Notes under the pieces: generated by a model | What the model saw: the letters and a program-made list of their open reading frames with translations, nothing else | What the model was told of the DNA's origin: nothing | The model's database searches: none | Translations under genes and position numbers: made by a program | Assembly (NCBI RefSeq): GCF_026013365.1 | Contig: NZ_JAPDOE010000021.1 | Span: forward strand, 1-52,852 | DNA length: 52,852 bases | Origin: Paenibacillus sp. LS1 | GTDB taxonomy: Bacteria; Bacillota; Bacilli; Paenibacillales; Paenibacillaceae | Direction: 5' to 3' | Part shown: in pieces, positions 8,262 through 15,437 of the stretch | Layout of the letters: each line of letters begins with the position of its first letter | Numbering within the stretch: position 1 is the first letter of the stretch

Positions 8262-8573
8262 ATGTTTCAAGGAATGCCTCTAGCAGGAGCGCAAGGCGGT
8301 GGAATCGTATCTTTGATTGTACCTTTAGTACTCATGGTTGCGATTTTCTACTTCTTAATGATTCGTCCACAGAACAAAAAGCAAAAGCAACGGAATTCCA
8401 TGCTGAGCCAGTTGAAAAAAGGCGATAAAATTGTAACGATTGGTGGCCTTCACGGAACGATCGCTGAGATTACGGACGATGTGGTTGTATTGCGTGTAAA
8501 CGATGTGACTAAGCTTACGTTTGACCGTAATGCAATTAGCACGGCTGTAGCTCGTGAAACGGCTGTTGAATAG
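8262..8573 (+). CDS. yajC: YajC family Sec accessory protein
   Basis: A 103-residue protein with one N-terminal membrane helix (GGIVSLIVPLVLMVAIFYFL) followed by a basic stretch (MIRPQNKKQKQR) and a small beta-rich cytosolic domain with LKKGDKIVTIGGLHGTI. This is the standard YajC layout. YajC associates with SecDF at the SecYEG translocon. The start at ATG 8262 has a GGGGGAG site 7 bases upstream. secD and secF lie 3.6 kb downstream, the same arrangement as in B. subtilis, where yrbF lies between tgt and secDF. Confidence 0.93.
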   Translation: MFQGMPLAGAQGGGIVSLIVPLVLMVAIFYFLMIRPQNKKQKQRNSMLSQLKKGDKIVTIGGLHGTIAEITDDVVVLRVNDVTKLTFDRNAISTAVARETAVE

Positions 8574-8623
8574 TCACTGTAACATAGAATAACGAGGGTA
8601 CGTTTGTGGCGTATTCCCTAGCA

Positions 8624-8661
8624 GAGAACCGGATCTCCATGGAGACCCGGTTCTCTTTTTT
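8624..8661 (+). terminator. Terminator after yajC
   Basis: GAGAACCGG pairs with CCGGTTCTC, with an inner TCTCC/GGAGA stem, followed by six T. It ends the queA-tgt-yajC transcription unit; the reverse-strand gene at 8699 reads towards it. Confidence 0.9.
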
Positions 8662-8698
8662 GTTTTATGAGGTAAGGTCGATGTTCTTCATTAGTCAG

Positions 8699-9091
8699 CT
8701 AGGAACGATGTGTATTAACGCCGAACATGCCACCAAGAGCTGAAATGAAGAAGGCGCTGAGCAGTTGTAAACTATCTTTCCAATTAAACGAAGCATCCAA
8801 CGCGAGAAATCCGATTAAGAGCACGAGGAGTCCATATACGATTCCGGTAATTCCTCCGTAGTACCATCCTTTTTCACCAGAACGTTTGCCTGCCACAAAT
8901 CCACCAACCAATAACGACAACCCATGAACAACATAGGTATACAACGAGAGGTCCTGTTCCCGCATTCCGCTCATCCAGAGAAAGAAGGAGAGAATTAATG
9001 CTCCGATAAACATCCATACAAAAGCCTGACAGAGGCCTGACAGAATCGGATTGGACACTCGAAACGAAACCAAGCGGCGGATCAATTGCAT
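8699..9091 (-). CDS. TIGR04086/YrzE-like small membrane protein
   Basis: A 130-residue protein with four predicted membrane segments (roughly PILSGLCQAFVWMFIGALIL, YTYVVHGLSLLVGGFVAG, YYGGITGIVYGLLVLLIGFL and LQLLSAFFISALGGMFGV). This size and topology, and the position beside yajC and spoVB, match the YrzE/TIGR04086 family, which has no established function. ATG at 9091 on the minus strand follows AGGGGG by 7 bases; an extension to 9139 lacks such a site. It is divergent from the DUF421 gene. Confidence 0.75.
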   Translation of the reverse strand: MQLIRRLVSFRVSNPILSGLCQAFVWMFIGALILSFFLWMSGMREQDLSLYTYVVHGLSLLVGGFVAGKRSGEKGWYYGGITGIVYGLLVLLIGFLALDASFNWKDSLQLLSAFFISALGGMFGVNTHRS

Positions 9092-9272
9092 GAAGCAACC
9101 CCCTTGTACAAGTTTGAAGTTAATACAGTGTATGGTCAAGCCTTCGGACTTATGAACTGATTTCCATTAAATGAACGGATTATTTCTGCATGAGCATGTA
9201 AGCTTCAGGTCAAAATAGGGATTGCACTACAGCTAACTGTCAAAAACTTAGTTTCGAAGGAGGACCCCTATT

Positions 9273-10031
9273 GTGAACTTCCCAGATGTCGGAGCACATA
9301 TCTTTCGAACCATTCTCATGTACTTTCTGGTGTATTGTGCTATTCGGGTTATGGGTAAACGTGAGATCGGTAAGCTATCCATGTTTGATCTGGTCGTGTC
9401 GATTATGCTCGCAGAGATGGCTGCCTTTGTCATTGAAGATATAAATAAACCTTTGTCTCATGGGATTGCACCCATGCTGACGGTCATCATCGTGCAAATC
9501 GGAATGGCCTTTGTCGGTTTGAAGAGTCGAAGACTTCGTTTGATGATTGATGGCAAACCTACGGTATTGATCTCCAAAGGCGTTCTTCATCGGGATGAGA
9601 TGCGTAAACAGCGATATAATCTGGATGATCTGTTGCTACAACTCCGTGAACAGAATGTAGACAGTATTGGTGAGGTGGATTTCGCCATTTTGGAGACCAC
9701 AGGCAAGCTGACCGTTTTTCCCAAAGATCAGAATGCTTCTAACGACAGCAGTTCTTCCGGATCTGACTCAGAAGAGTCTTCTTCCAGTAAATCCAAAACA
9801 GGAAAAAATCAAATTGATGGATTCCCCAATATTAAATATGAAGGTCTGCCACTGCCCTTAATTATGGACGGCAAGGTCCAGGATCAGAATCTGGAACTCA
9901 TTCAGAAAACGAGATTTTGGCTAAAAAATCAAATTCAGCATAATGGTATCATGGATTTCAAAGATGTATTTATATGCTCCATCGACCATAACGGTAAGAT
10001 TTATGTAAGTCCAAAAGATGATAAAAAATGA
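9273..10031 (+). CDS. DUF421/YetF family membrane protein
   Basis: A 252-residue protein with three N-terminal membrane helices (FRTILMYFLVYCAIRVMG, FDLVVSIMLAEMAAFVI, MLTVIIVQIGMAFVGL) and a conserved cytosolic part: MGKREIGKLSMFDLVVSI, RLRLMIDGKPTVLISKGVL, and LLLQLREQNVDSIGEVDFAILE with KLTVFPK, all hallmarks of DUF421. Function in the family is not settled. GTG 9273 follows AAGGAGGA by 8 bases. Residues about 150-180 are an unusual serine/acidic low-complexity insert (DSSSSGSDSEESSSSKS) before the C-terminal half. B. subtilis yrbG occupies the same locus. It ends 3 bases before the convergent spoVB stop. Confidence 0.85.
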   Translation: MNFPDVGAHIFRTILMYFLVYCAIRVMGKREIGKLSMFDLVVSIMLAEMAAFVIEDINKPLSHGIAPMLTVIIVQIGMAFVGLKSRRLRLMIDGKPTVLISKGVLHRDEMRKQRYNLDDLLLQLREQNVDSIGEVDFAILETTGKLTVFPKDQNASNDSSSSGSDSEESSSSKSKTGKNQIDGFPNIKYEGLPLPLIMDGKVQDQNLELIQKTRFWLKNQIQHNGIMDFKDVFICSIDHNGKIYVSPKDDKK

Positions 10032-10034
10032 AAA

Positions 10035-11657
10035 TCATTTGCCTGACCGACGCTTAAACCATGAACCTATAAAAGGAGCACGGGACAGATCGTGGAAGTC
10101 AATCATTTTGGTCCAGCCCATAACGATGAAATATACGATGAGGCCAACGAAAGGAGCGAGAAGCATCCGGACCCAGAAAGGCAATAATATGGCAGTCTCT
10201 TCGTATACAAGCAGAGTGGCTGCTCCCATAATAAACATTCCCGCCCCCGTTTTGACCCAATCCATGATCTTGAAGCGGAATTGTAGCAGGCTGCGTACGC
10301 TTTGGGCATGTAATAGAGTAACCACCGTAGAATTCACACAGATGGCGATGACTGCACCGAAGATGCCATATTCAGGCCGGGATGCGAGCATTAAAATCAA
10401 CGTGATTTTGATAACAGCACCAATAAATGTATTCAGCAGTGCTTTACCTGGACGGTCGAGAGCTTGTAATGCAGCTTGAAGAGGGGCTTGAATATAAATG
10501 AACAAAGCAAAAGGAGCCATTAGCTTCAGCATGCTTCCGATCGATGCATCATTATACAGAACAAGACACATCGGTTCGGCAAGCACATACATAAACACAG
10601 AAAACGGAGCACCTGTCACAAGTGCCAAACGTAAGGCCTGATGCATTCTTTTGTGAATCAGTGCGCGATCTCCCTGAGCAGAAGCTTCAGACAGTGAAGG
10701 CACAAGTGATGTCGCGAGCGATGAGGTTAGTGCCCCCGGCAGCAGCAGCAAAGGAATAATCATACCTTGTAATGCACCATATTGTGCTGTAGCGAGCCCT
10801 TTGGATATGCCTGCCAGAGCCAGACTCTGCGCAGTAACAATGGTTTCAGCCAGATAGGATAAGGAGCCAACCAATCTACCTGCTGTAACGGGAACGGAAA
10901 TTGCAAGCAGACGCCGGATTAATCCGGGCTGTGGAGTACCTGTGTCTTTCAGAACTGGGGTTACTGTGGTTAAAGGCTTGGCTGAGAGATTGGACATGTT
11001 CTGGTGATTACCTAACGGCAACTCTTTCTTCTGTCTGTTATACTTCCACAAGAGTACAAGCATACCGCCGAATTCTCCAACGAGTGCGCCCAGCATGGCA
11101 CCAGCAGCAGCCTGTGCAATACCGTGGGGGAGGAGAAGCCAGGCAAACCAGATGACACAGACGATGCGAATGATGGTTTCAACAATGGATGAAATGGCAG
11201 TAGGCATCATATTTTGCTTGCCTTGGAAGTACCCTCTGTAGACAGCAGATACGGCGATAATGGCAATCATGGGGCTCATACTAACGAACGTATGGTACAC
11301 CCGCTCATCAGTGAGCACGTACTTGGTAACCCAGGGTGCAAATAGGATGCACAAAAACATGAATACAACACCCAGGGTCAACGTAAAGCTTAAGCTTACT
11401 TGCAGGATTCGCTGGGGAGAATACCGATTGGCACCGGTATCAGCTTCGGCTACGAGCTTGGCTACGGCGAGCGGAATACCACCCGTAATCAATGTCACCA
11501 GTACGATAAAAAAGGGATAGCTCAATTGGTAGATGCCAACACCTTCTGCACCAATGACTCGGGGCAGCGCAATGCGCGGGATGAAACCAAGTATTCGATT
11601 AATTATGCCTGCCGCGAGCAGGATCATGGCCCCCTGGATAAATGTCTGTTTCTTCAA
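10035..11657 (-). CDS. spoVB: SpoVB-type polysaccharide flippase
   Basis: A 540-residue polytopic protein of the MOP flippase superfamily (MATE/MurJ/Wzx-like) with about 14 hydrophobic segments, beginning FIQGAMILLAAGIINRILGFIPRIALPRVIGAEGVGIYQLSYP, a well-kept SpoVB signature. SpoVB is needed for spore cortex synthesis and probably flips a lipid-linked precursor. TTG 11657 is chosen because AGAGGGA lies 5 bases upstream; further upstream there is only an in-frame ATG without a site. The orientation opposite to its neighbours is notable, but location between the DUF421 gene and comN/secDF is as in B. subtilis (yrbG-spoVB-yrzD-secDF). Confidence 0.9.
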   Translation of the reverse strand: MKKQTFIQGAMILLAAGIINRILGFIPRIALPRVIGAEGVGIYQLSYPFFIVLVTLITGGIPLAVAKLVAEADTGANRYSPQRILQVSLSFTLTLGVVFMFLCILFAPWVTKYVLTDERVYHTFVSMSPMIAIIAVSAVYRGYFQGKQNMMPTAISSIVETIIRIVCVIWFAWLLLPHGIAQAAAGAMLGALVGEFGGMLVLLWKYNRQKKELPLGNHQNMSNLSAKPLTTVTPVLKDTGTPQPGLIRRLLAISVPVTAGRLVGSLSYLAETIVTAQSLALAGISKGLATAQYGALQGMIIPLLLLPGALTSSLATSLVPSLSEASAQGDRALIHKRMHQALRLALVTGAPFSVFMYVLAEPMCLVLYNDASIGSMLKLMAPFALFIYIQAPLQAALQALDRPGKALLNTFIGAVIKITLILMLASRPEYGIFGAVIAICVNSTVVTLLHAQSVRSLLQFRFKIMDWVKTGAGMFIMGAATLLVYEETAILLPFWVRMLLAPFVGLIVYFIVMGWTKMIDFHDLSRAPFIGSWFKRRSGK

Positions 11658-11875
11658 GACTATCCCTCTTTCCCGGTTGAAAGTACAGGCTATCAACATA
11701 AACGGGACAAAGCCGTTGTTCTTCATCCTATGCCAGTCCTTTATCTTCTCATGACAACTTGGACACGATTAACAAAAAGAACCATAATCAGCAAGAAGGA
11801 ATATGATCAGGCGAAGTCGAATCATGTAATATTGATGCCGCATAAAGGCTTGGATGTACGAAGGGAGGCTCCCCG

Positions 11876-12124
11876 TTGGAAGAAATGAATGATGTGGAGT
11901 TGGAACGGTCAATAGAGATGCTCTGCCGTAGCAAGGCGGAAGAATTAAGGCTTGTCGGTTACGAATATGTCACCAGCAAAGATGTCTGGAATTGCGTCAG
12001 TCATAAATATGAAAAACAGGGCATTCCACCGCTTCACCAGCTGGTGAACGACATTTTGTCACTGAAAGCAACAAGCTTTATGAACTTTATGACCGTGTCT
12101 GCATACCGGGGGTCCTCTTTCTAG
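11876..12124 (+). CDS. ComN-like post-transcriptional regulator
   Basis: An 82-residue soluble protein with the pattern of the ComN/YrzD family (IEMLCRSKAEELRLVGYEYVTSKDVWNCV then PPLHQLVNDILSLKATSFMNFM). In B. subtilis ComN controls comE mRNA stability and localisation. The start is TTG 11876, 7 bases after GGAGG; the alternative ATG at 11885 is in frame but too far from the site. It lies between spoVB and secD, the B. subtilis position. A T-tract hairpin overlaps its stop. Confidence 0.8.
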   Translation: MEEMNDVELERSIEMLCRSKAEELRLVGYEYVTSKDVWNCVSHKYEKQGIPPLHQLVNDILSLKATSFMNFMTVSAYRGSSF

Positions 12125-12142
12125 ACGAAAGGGATCTTTTTT
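12111..12142 (+). terminator. Probable terminator overlapping the comN stop
   Basis: GTCCTCTTTC (12112-12121) pairs imperfectly with GAAAGGGATC (12127-12136), which runs directly into a T tract. The TAG stop at 12122-12124 lies in the loop. Confidence 0.6.
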
Positions 12143-12215
12143 GTTGAAAATTGACTGCTTTTTACGGCATCGCTATAATAGGAATATTGAGAACGAAAGG
12201 GGATCTAGGAACGGC

Positions 12216-13466
12216 ATGAAAAGAATTATCAGTTTCATTCTGGTCGTGCTTGTCACCACAGGGGTAATGGTGGGAACAAGCCCGGAGCTGCTCAAAAATA
12301 TACGCTTGGGCCTTGATTTAAAGGGAGGCTACGAGATCTTATATGAAGCAGAGCCGCTCGAAGCAGGTCAACAAGTCACCAAAGCATCTTTGGTGCAAAC
12401 GGCCAAAAGTCTTGAAAGCCGCGCCAATGCGCTCGGAACAAGCGAACCGGAGGTAACCACTGAAGGAAGCAACCGGATTCGATTGAAGTTGGCAGGGGTT
12501 ACGGACGAGGCTGAAGTTAGAGCCAAAATGAAAGAACCAGCAGTTCTGACCTTCCGTAGTAAAGCTGAGAATGACAAAGAAGGCGAATACACTAAAATTG
12601 AGCTTCGCGGAAATGAATTTGTTGAGAATGCAGCCAAAGTTGTGTTCACTCAATTGAATGAGCCTATGATTGACATTCAAGTGAAAGACAAAGCTAAATT
12701 TTCCGAGATTACCAAACGTTTGATCGGACAGCCTCTCGCTATCTATTTGGACGATGAGTTGCTCTCTGCTCCGACCGTTAGACAACAGTTGACAGATGGT
12801 TCCGCTCAGATTTCGGGTGCCTACACACGTGACGAAGCAAATCAGCTTCGTGACACCATTAACCTGGGTGCATTGCCACTGAAACTTACAGAGAAGTATT
12901 CACAAAGTGTTGGTGCAACACTCGGTAAGCTTTCTCTGGATCAGACCATTAAAGCGGGATTGATTGGTTCCATTATTATTCTCGTGTTCATGATTGGGCT
13001 TTATCGCATTCCTGGTATTATTGCGAGTTTTGCTTTGATCACACATACGTGGCTGGTACTTGCAATCTTCTATATGGGGGAATTCGTACTTACCCTTCCG
13101 GGGATTGCAGCGTTTATCCTGGGTATAGGGATGGCGGTCGATGCCAATATCATCACGTACGAACGGATTAAAGAAGAAATGCGCAGTGGTAAGTCGATCT
13201 TGTCTTCTGTTAAAGCGGGTGGTAAACACTCCTTCCGGACAATCATTGACTCCAATATCACAACCATTATTGCTGCGGCTGTTATGTTCTTCTTGGGTAC
13301 AGGTGCGGTTAAAGGGTTTGCACTCGTGCTGATTTTTGACATTGTCACCAGTATTATCACGAATATTTTCTTCTCCCGCTTCCTGTTGACCCTGCTTGTA
13401 CGGGGTAACGTGTTGAAGAAGCCTAAGTACTTCGGAGTGAAGGAGAGTGAAATTCGTGCGCTTTAA
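12216..13466 (+). CDS. secD: Protein translocase subunit SecD
   Basis: A 416-residue membrane protein. The N-terminal helix is followed by IRLGLDLKGGYEILYE, the hallmark D1 motif, then a large extracytoplasmic domain, and a C-terminal RND-like six-helix block with VGATLGKLSLDQTIKAGLIG, PGIAAFILGIGMAVDANIITYERIKEE and FALVLIFDIVTSIITNIFFSRF. SecD and SecF use proton motive force to pull exported proteins through SecYEG. ATG 12216 gives the family N terminus MKRIISF; a longer reading frame to 12141 is probably untranslated. It overlaps secF by 11 bases. In B. subtilis the two are fused; here they are separate. Confidence 0.96.
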   Translation: MKRIISFILVVLVTTGVMVGTSPELLKNIRLGLDLKGGYEILYEAEPLEAGQQVTKASLVQTAKSLESRANALGTSEPEVTTEGSNRIRLKLAGVTDEAEVRAKMKEPAVLTFRSKAENDKEGEYTKIELRGNEFVENAAKVVFTQLNEPMIDIQVKDKAKFSEITKRLIGQPLAIYLDDELLSAPTVRQQLTDGSAQISGAYTRDEANQLRDTINLGALPLKLTEKYSQSVGATLGKLSLDQTIKAGLIGSIIILVFMIGLYRIPGIIASFALITHTWLVLAIFYMGEFVLTLPGIAAFILGIGMAVDANIITYERIKEEMRSGKSILSSVKAGGKHSFRTIIDSNITTIIAAAVMFFLGTGAVKGFALVLIFDIVTSIITNIFFSRFLLTLLVRGNVLKKPKYFGVKESEIRAL

Positions 13467-14364
13467 TTGGAATTTTGATTATATTAAAGGTAGTAAGATT
13501 GCCTATATCTTCTCGATTATTCTGACGATTACGGGGATCATCAGCATTCTGGCTTTGGGTTTGAATTACGCCGTTGATTTCCGTGCTGGATCGAATGTGG
13601 ATATCTCGGTATCCAAAGCAATCACAGCGGAGCAGATTAAACCTATCGTTAAGGACATCGGCGTTGATGAGGGTGATGTTACCATTACATCGGGGGCTGA
13701 CCGTGTAAATGTTCGTTTCTCCAATGAATTGGATGAGACCCAAGAGAGCAAATTTAAACAGGAATTTACCAAACTGGATGCATCAGCTTCCTATGAAGTA
13801 AATACCGTCGATCCGGAGATGGCCAAAGAATTGGAACGCAACGCGATTTACGCGGTACTCATTGCGAGTATCGGTATCATGATCTATGTTGCGATCCGAT
13901 TCGAGTGGCGCTTTGGTTTGGCTGCGGTTATCGCACTCTTCCATGACGCATTTGTCGTAATAAGTGTGTTCTCCATCTTCCGTTTGGAAGTGGATCTGAC
14001 CTTTATTACCGCAGTATTGACCATTGTCGGCTTCTCAATCAACGATACCATCGTTATCTTTGACCGGATTCGTGAGAATCTGCGTTTTGCCAAAAAGACA
14101 ACCAAAGCCGACTTGCGTGAGGTAGTCAATCGCAGTTTGGCTCAAACGATGACACGTTCCCTGAATACAACATTCACCGTGTTTGCAGCTTCAATCTGTT
14201 TGTTCATATTTGGTGGAGAATCCATTCGCATGTTCTCGCTTGCGATGGTTATCGGAACACTGTTCGGCGCATATTCTTCAATCTATATCGCTGCTCCACT
14301 ATGGTTGATGCTCAAAGGTAAACAAGTGGATAAACCAAAAACAGTAGCTAAAGAATCTAACTAA
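13456..14364 (+). CDS. secF: Protein translocase subunit SecF
   Basis: A 302-residue partner of SecD. Features are GLNYAVDFRAGSNVDI (D1-like motif), VNTVDPEMAKELERNAIYAVLIASIGIMIYVAIRFEWRFGLAAVIALFHD, VLTIVGFSINDTIVIFDRIRENLR and LNTTFTVFAASICLFIFGGESIR. GTG 13456 (MRFNWNFDY) has AAGGAG 10 bases upstream and is preferred over GTG 13447, which lies one base from that site. The coding overlap with secD implies coupled translation and equal stoichiometry. A terminator follows at 14381. Confidence 0.95.
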   Translation: MRFNWNFDYIKGSKIAYIFSIILTITGIISILALGLNYAVDFRAGSNVDISVSKAITAEQIKPIVKDIGVDEGDVTITSGADRVNVRFSNELDETQESKFKQEFTKLDASASYEVNTVDPEMAKELERNAIYAVLIASIGIMIYVAIRFEWRFGLAAVIALFHDAFVVISVFSIFRLEVDLTFITAVLTIVGFSINDTIVIFDRIRENLRFAKKTTKADLREVVNRSLAQTMTRSLNTTFTVFAASICLFIFGGESIRMFSLAMVIGTLFGAYSSIYIAAPLWLMLKGKQVDKPKTVAKESN

Positions 14365-14380
14365 ACATCTTATTGTGAAG

Positions 14381-14403
14381 CCGCGTCTGCCAGGCGCGGT
14401 TTT
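14381..14403 (+). terminator. Terminator after secF
   Basis: CCGCGTCT pairs with AGGCGCGG (one G-U pair) around a three-base loop, followed by TTTT. It separates secDF from the CDF-family gene. Confidence 0.75.
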
Positions 14404-14437
14404 GCAACTTTATGTACAGAATTAAGGGGGAATATTC

Positions 14438-15397
14438 ATGACCAGAGAACATATCCCATCTGCTCAGGCTGCCACATGGAGCGGTATTGCTGGTAATATG
14501 GGACTTGCGGTGATCAAGGCGGGAGTCGGTTATATGGCAAACAGCAAATCATTGCTCGCTGACGGCTTGTATTCTGCTTCTGAAGCTGGTTCTGCCCTGG
14601 CTGGTCTCTTTCCCTCAAAGTCTGTACGCCATAAGAGCAAGGCTCGCAGGGAACGGTTTAGAGAACATTCACGTGTTGCTAGACCGGGAATTTCAGTATT
14701 GTTATCTGTCCTGATCCTCATGGGTGGATTGCAGCTTGCTATCTCTGCGTTGGGTAGTCTCTCCGGGAGTGAACCGGAAGCACCTGGCAAGTCTGTACTT
14801 TTGGTGGCTGTTGCGGCTCTGGCTGTGAAGGAAGCAATTTTTCAATTTCAGTACAGATATTTCCGTAAACGAAATCAGTCTCAGGCGCTGGCCTATGCAC
14901 AGCAACATCGCCGTGCACTCTACTGCTCGCTCACCGTATTAATCGGTATTATCGGTTCGATGGCTGGTGAAGAGACGGGCTTGAGCATATTGCTCTACCT
15001 GGACCCCACGGCTGCGTTGATTGCTTCCTGTTTTGTACTTCACAAGGGTTACCGAATGATTGTAGACACGGTGTATGGTTCACTTGTTCAGGAACTGGAA
15101 CAGGAAGAAGCGTCCGATTTCAAAGAGACTGTACAGCGGGTATATGGCATCATTACCATTGAACATTTGGTCGCACGTGAACAGGAACATGACGTTACGA
15201 TCGAGCTGGTCATTAGTGTGAATCCGAGAATCTCAATACTGGAAGCACAGGAGATTGCAAATCGAGCCAAGACACTATTGCTAACTCGGTTCAGTCATGT
15301 GAAAGAAGTACAGATTCAAGCGATACCTTATGATCCAGGTTATCCTTATAAATCCAATCATGAACTGCCCGATCACGAAGCGACATTAATTCAGTAG
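14438..15397 (+). CDS. Cation diffusion facilitator family protein with degenerate metal site
   Basis: A 319-residue membrane protein with the CDF fold: NMGLAVIKAGVGYMANSKSLLADGLYSASEAGSALAGLF (TM1-TM2), LLSVLILMGGLQLAISALGSL (TM3), a basic loop, HRRALYCSLTVLIGIIGSM (TM5), YLDPTAALIASCFVLHKGY (TM6), then a cytosolic ferredoxin-like domain with VYGIITIEHLVAREQEHDVTIELVI. CDF proteins exchange Zn2+, Mn2+ or Fe2+ for protons. The usual transport ligands are largely replaced: ADxxHS has Tyr for His, SxxD is SASE, and the TM5 HxxxD motif aligns as QHRRA. It may move an unusual substrate or act as a sensor. ATG 14438 has AAGGGGGAA upstream; it lies between secF and recJ. Confidence 0.8.
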   Translation: MTREHIPSAQAATWSGIAGNMGLAVIKAGVGYMANSKSLLADGLYSASEAGSALAGLFPSKSVRHKSKARRERFREHSRVARPGISVLLSVLILMGGLQLAISALGSLSGSEPEAPGKSVLLVAVAALAVKEAIFQFQYRYFRKRNQSQALAYAQQHRRALYCSLTVLIGIIGSMAGEETGLSILLYLDPTAALIASCFVLHKGYRMIVDTVYGSLVQELEQEEASDFKETVQRVYGIITIEHLVAREQEHDVTIELVISVNPRISILEAQEIANRAKTLLLTRFSHVKEVQIQAIPYDPGYPYKSNHELPDHEATLIQ

Positions 15398-15437
15398 TGA
15401 AGCGCGGGTCCAGTAGATCAGGAAAGGAGCGTTATCA

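Noticed and set aside
11400..11888. 162-residue plus-strand frame before comN
   Set aside because: Most of it lies opposite spoVB and the remainder lacks a ribosome site; composition is not protein-like.
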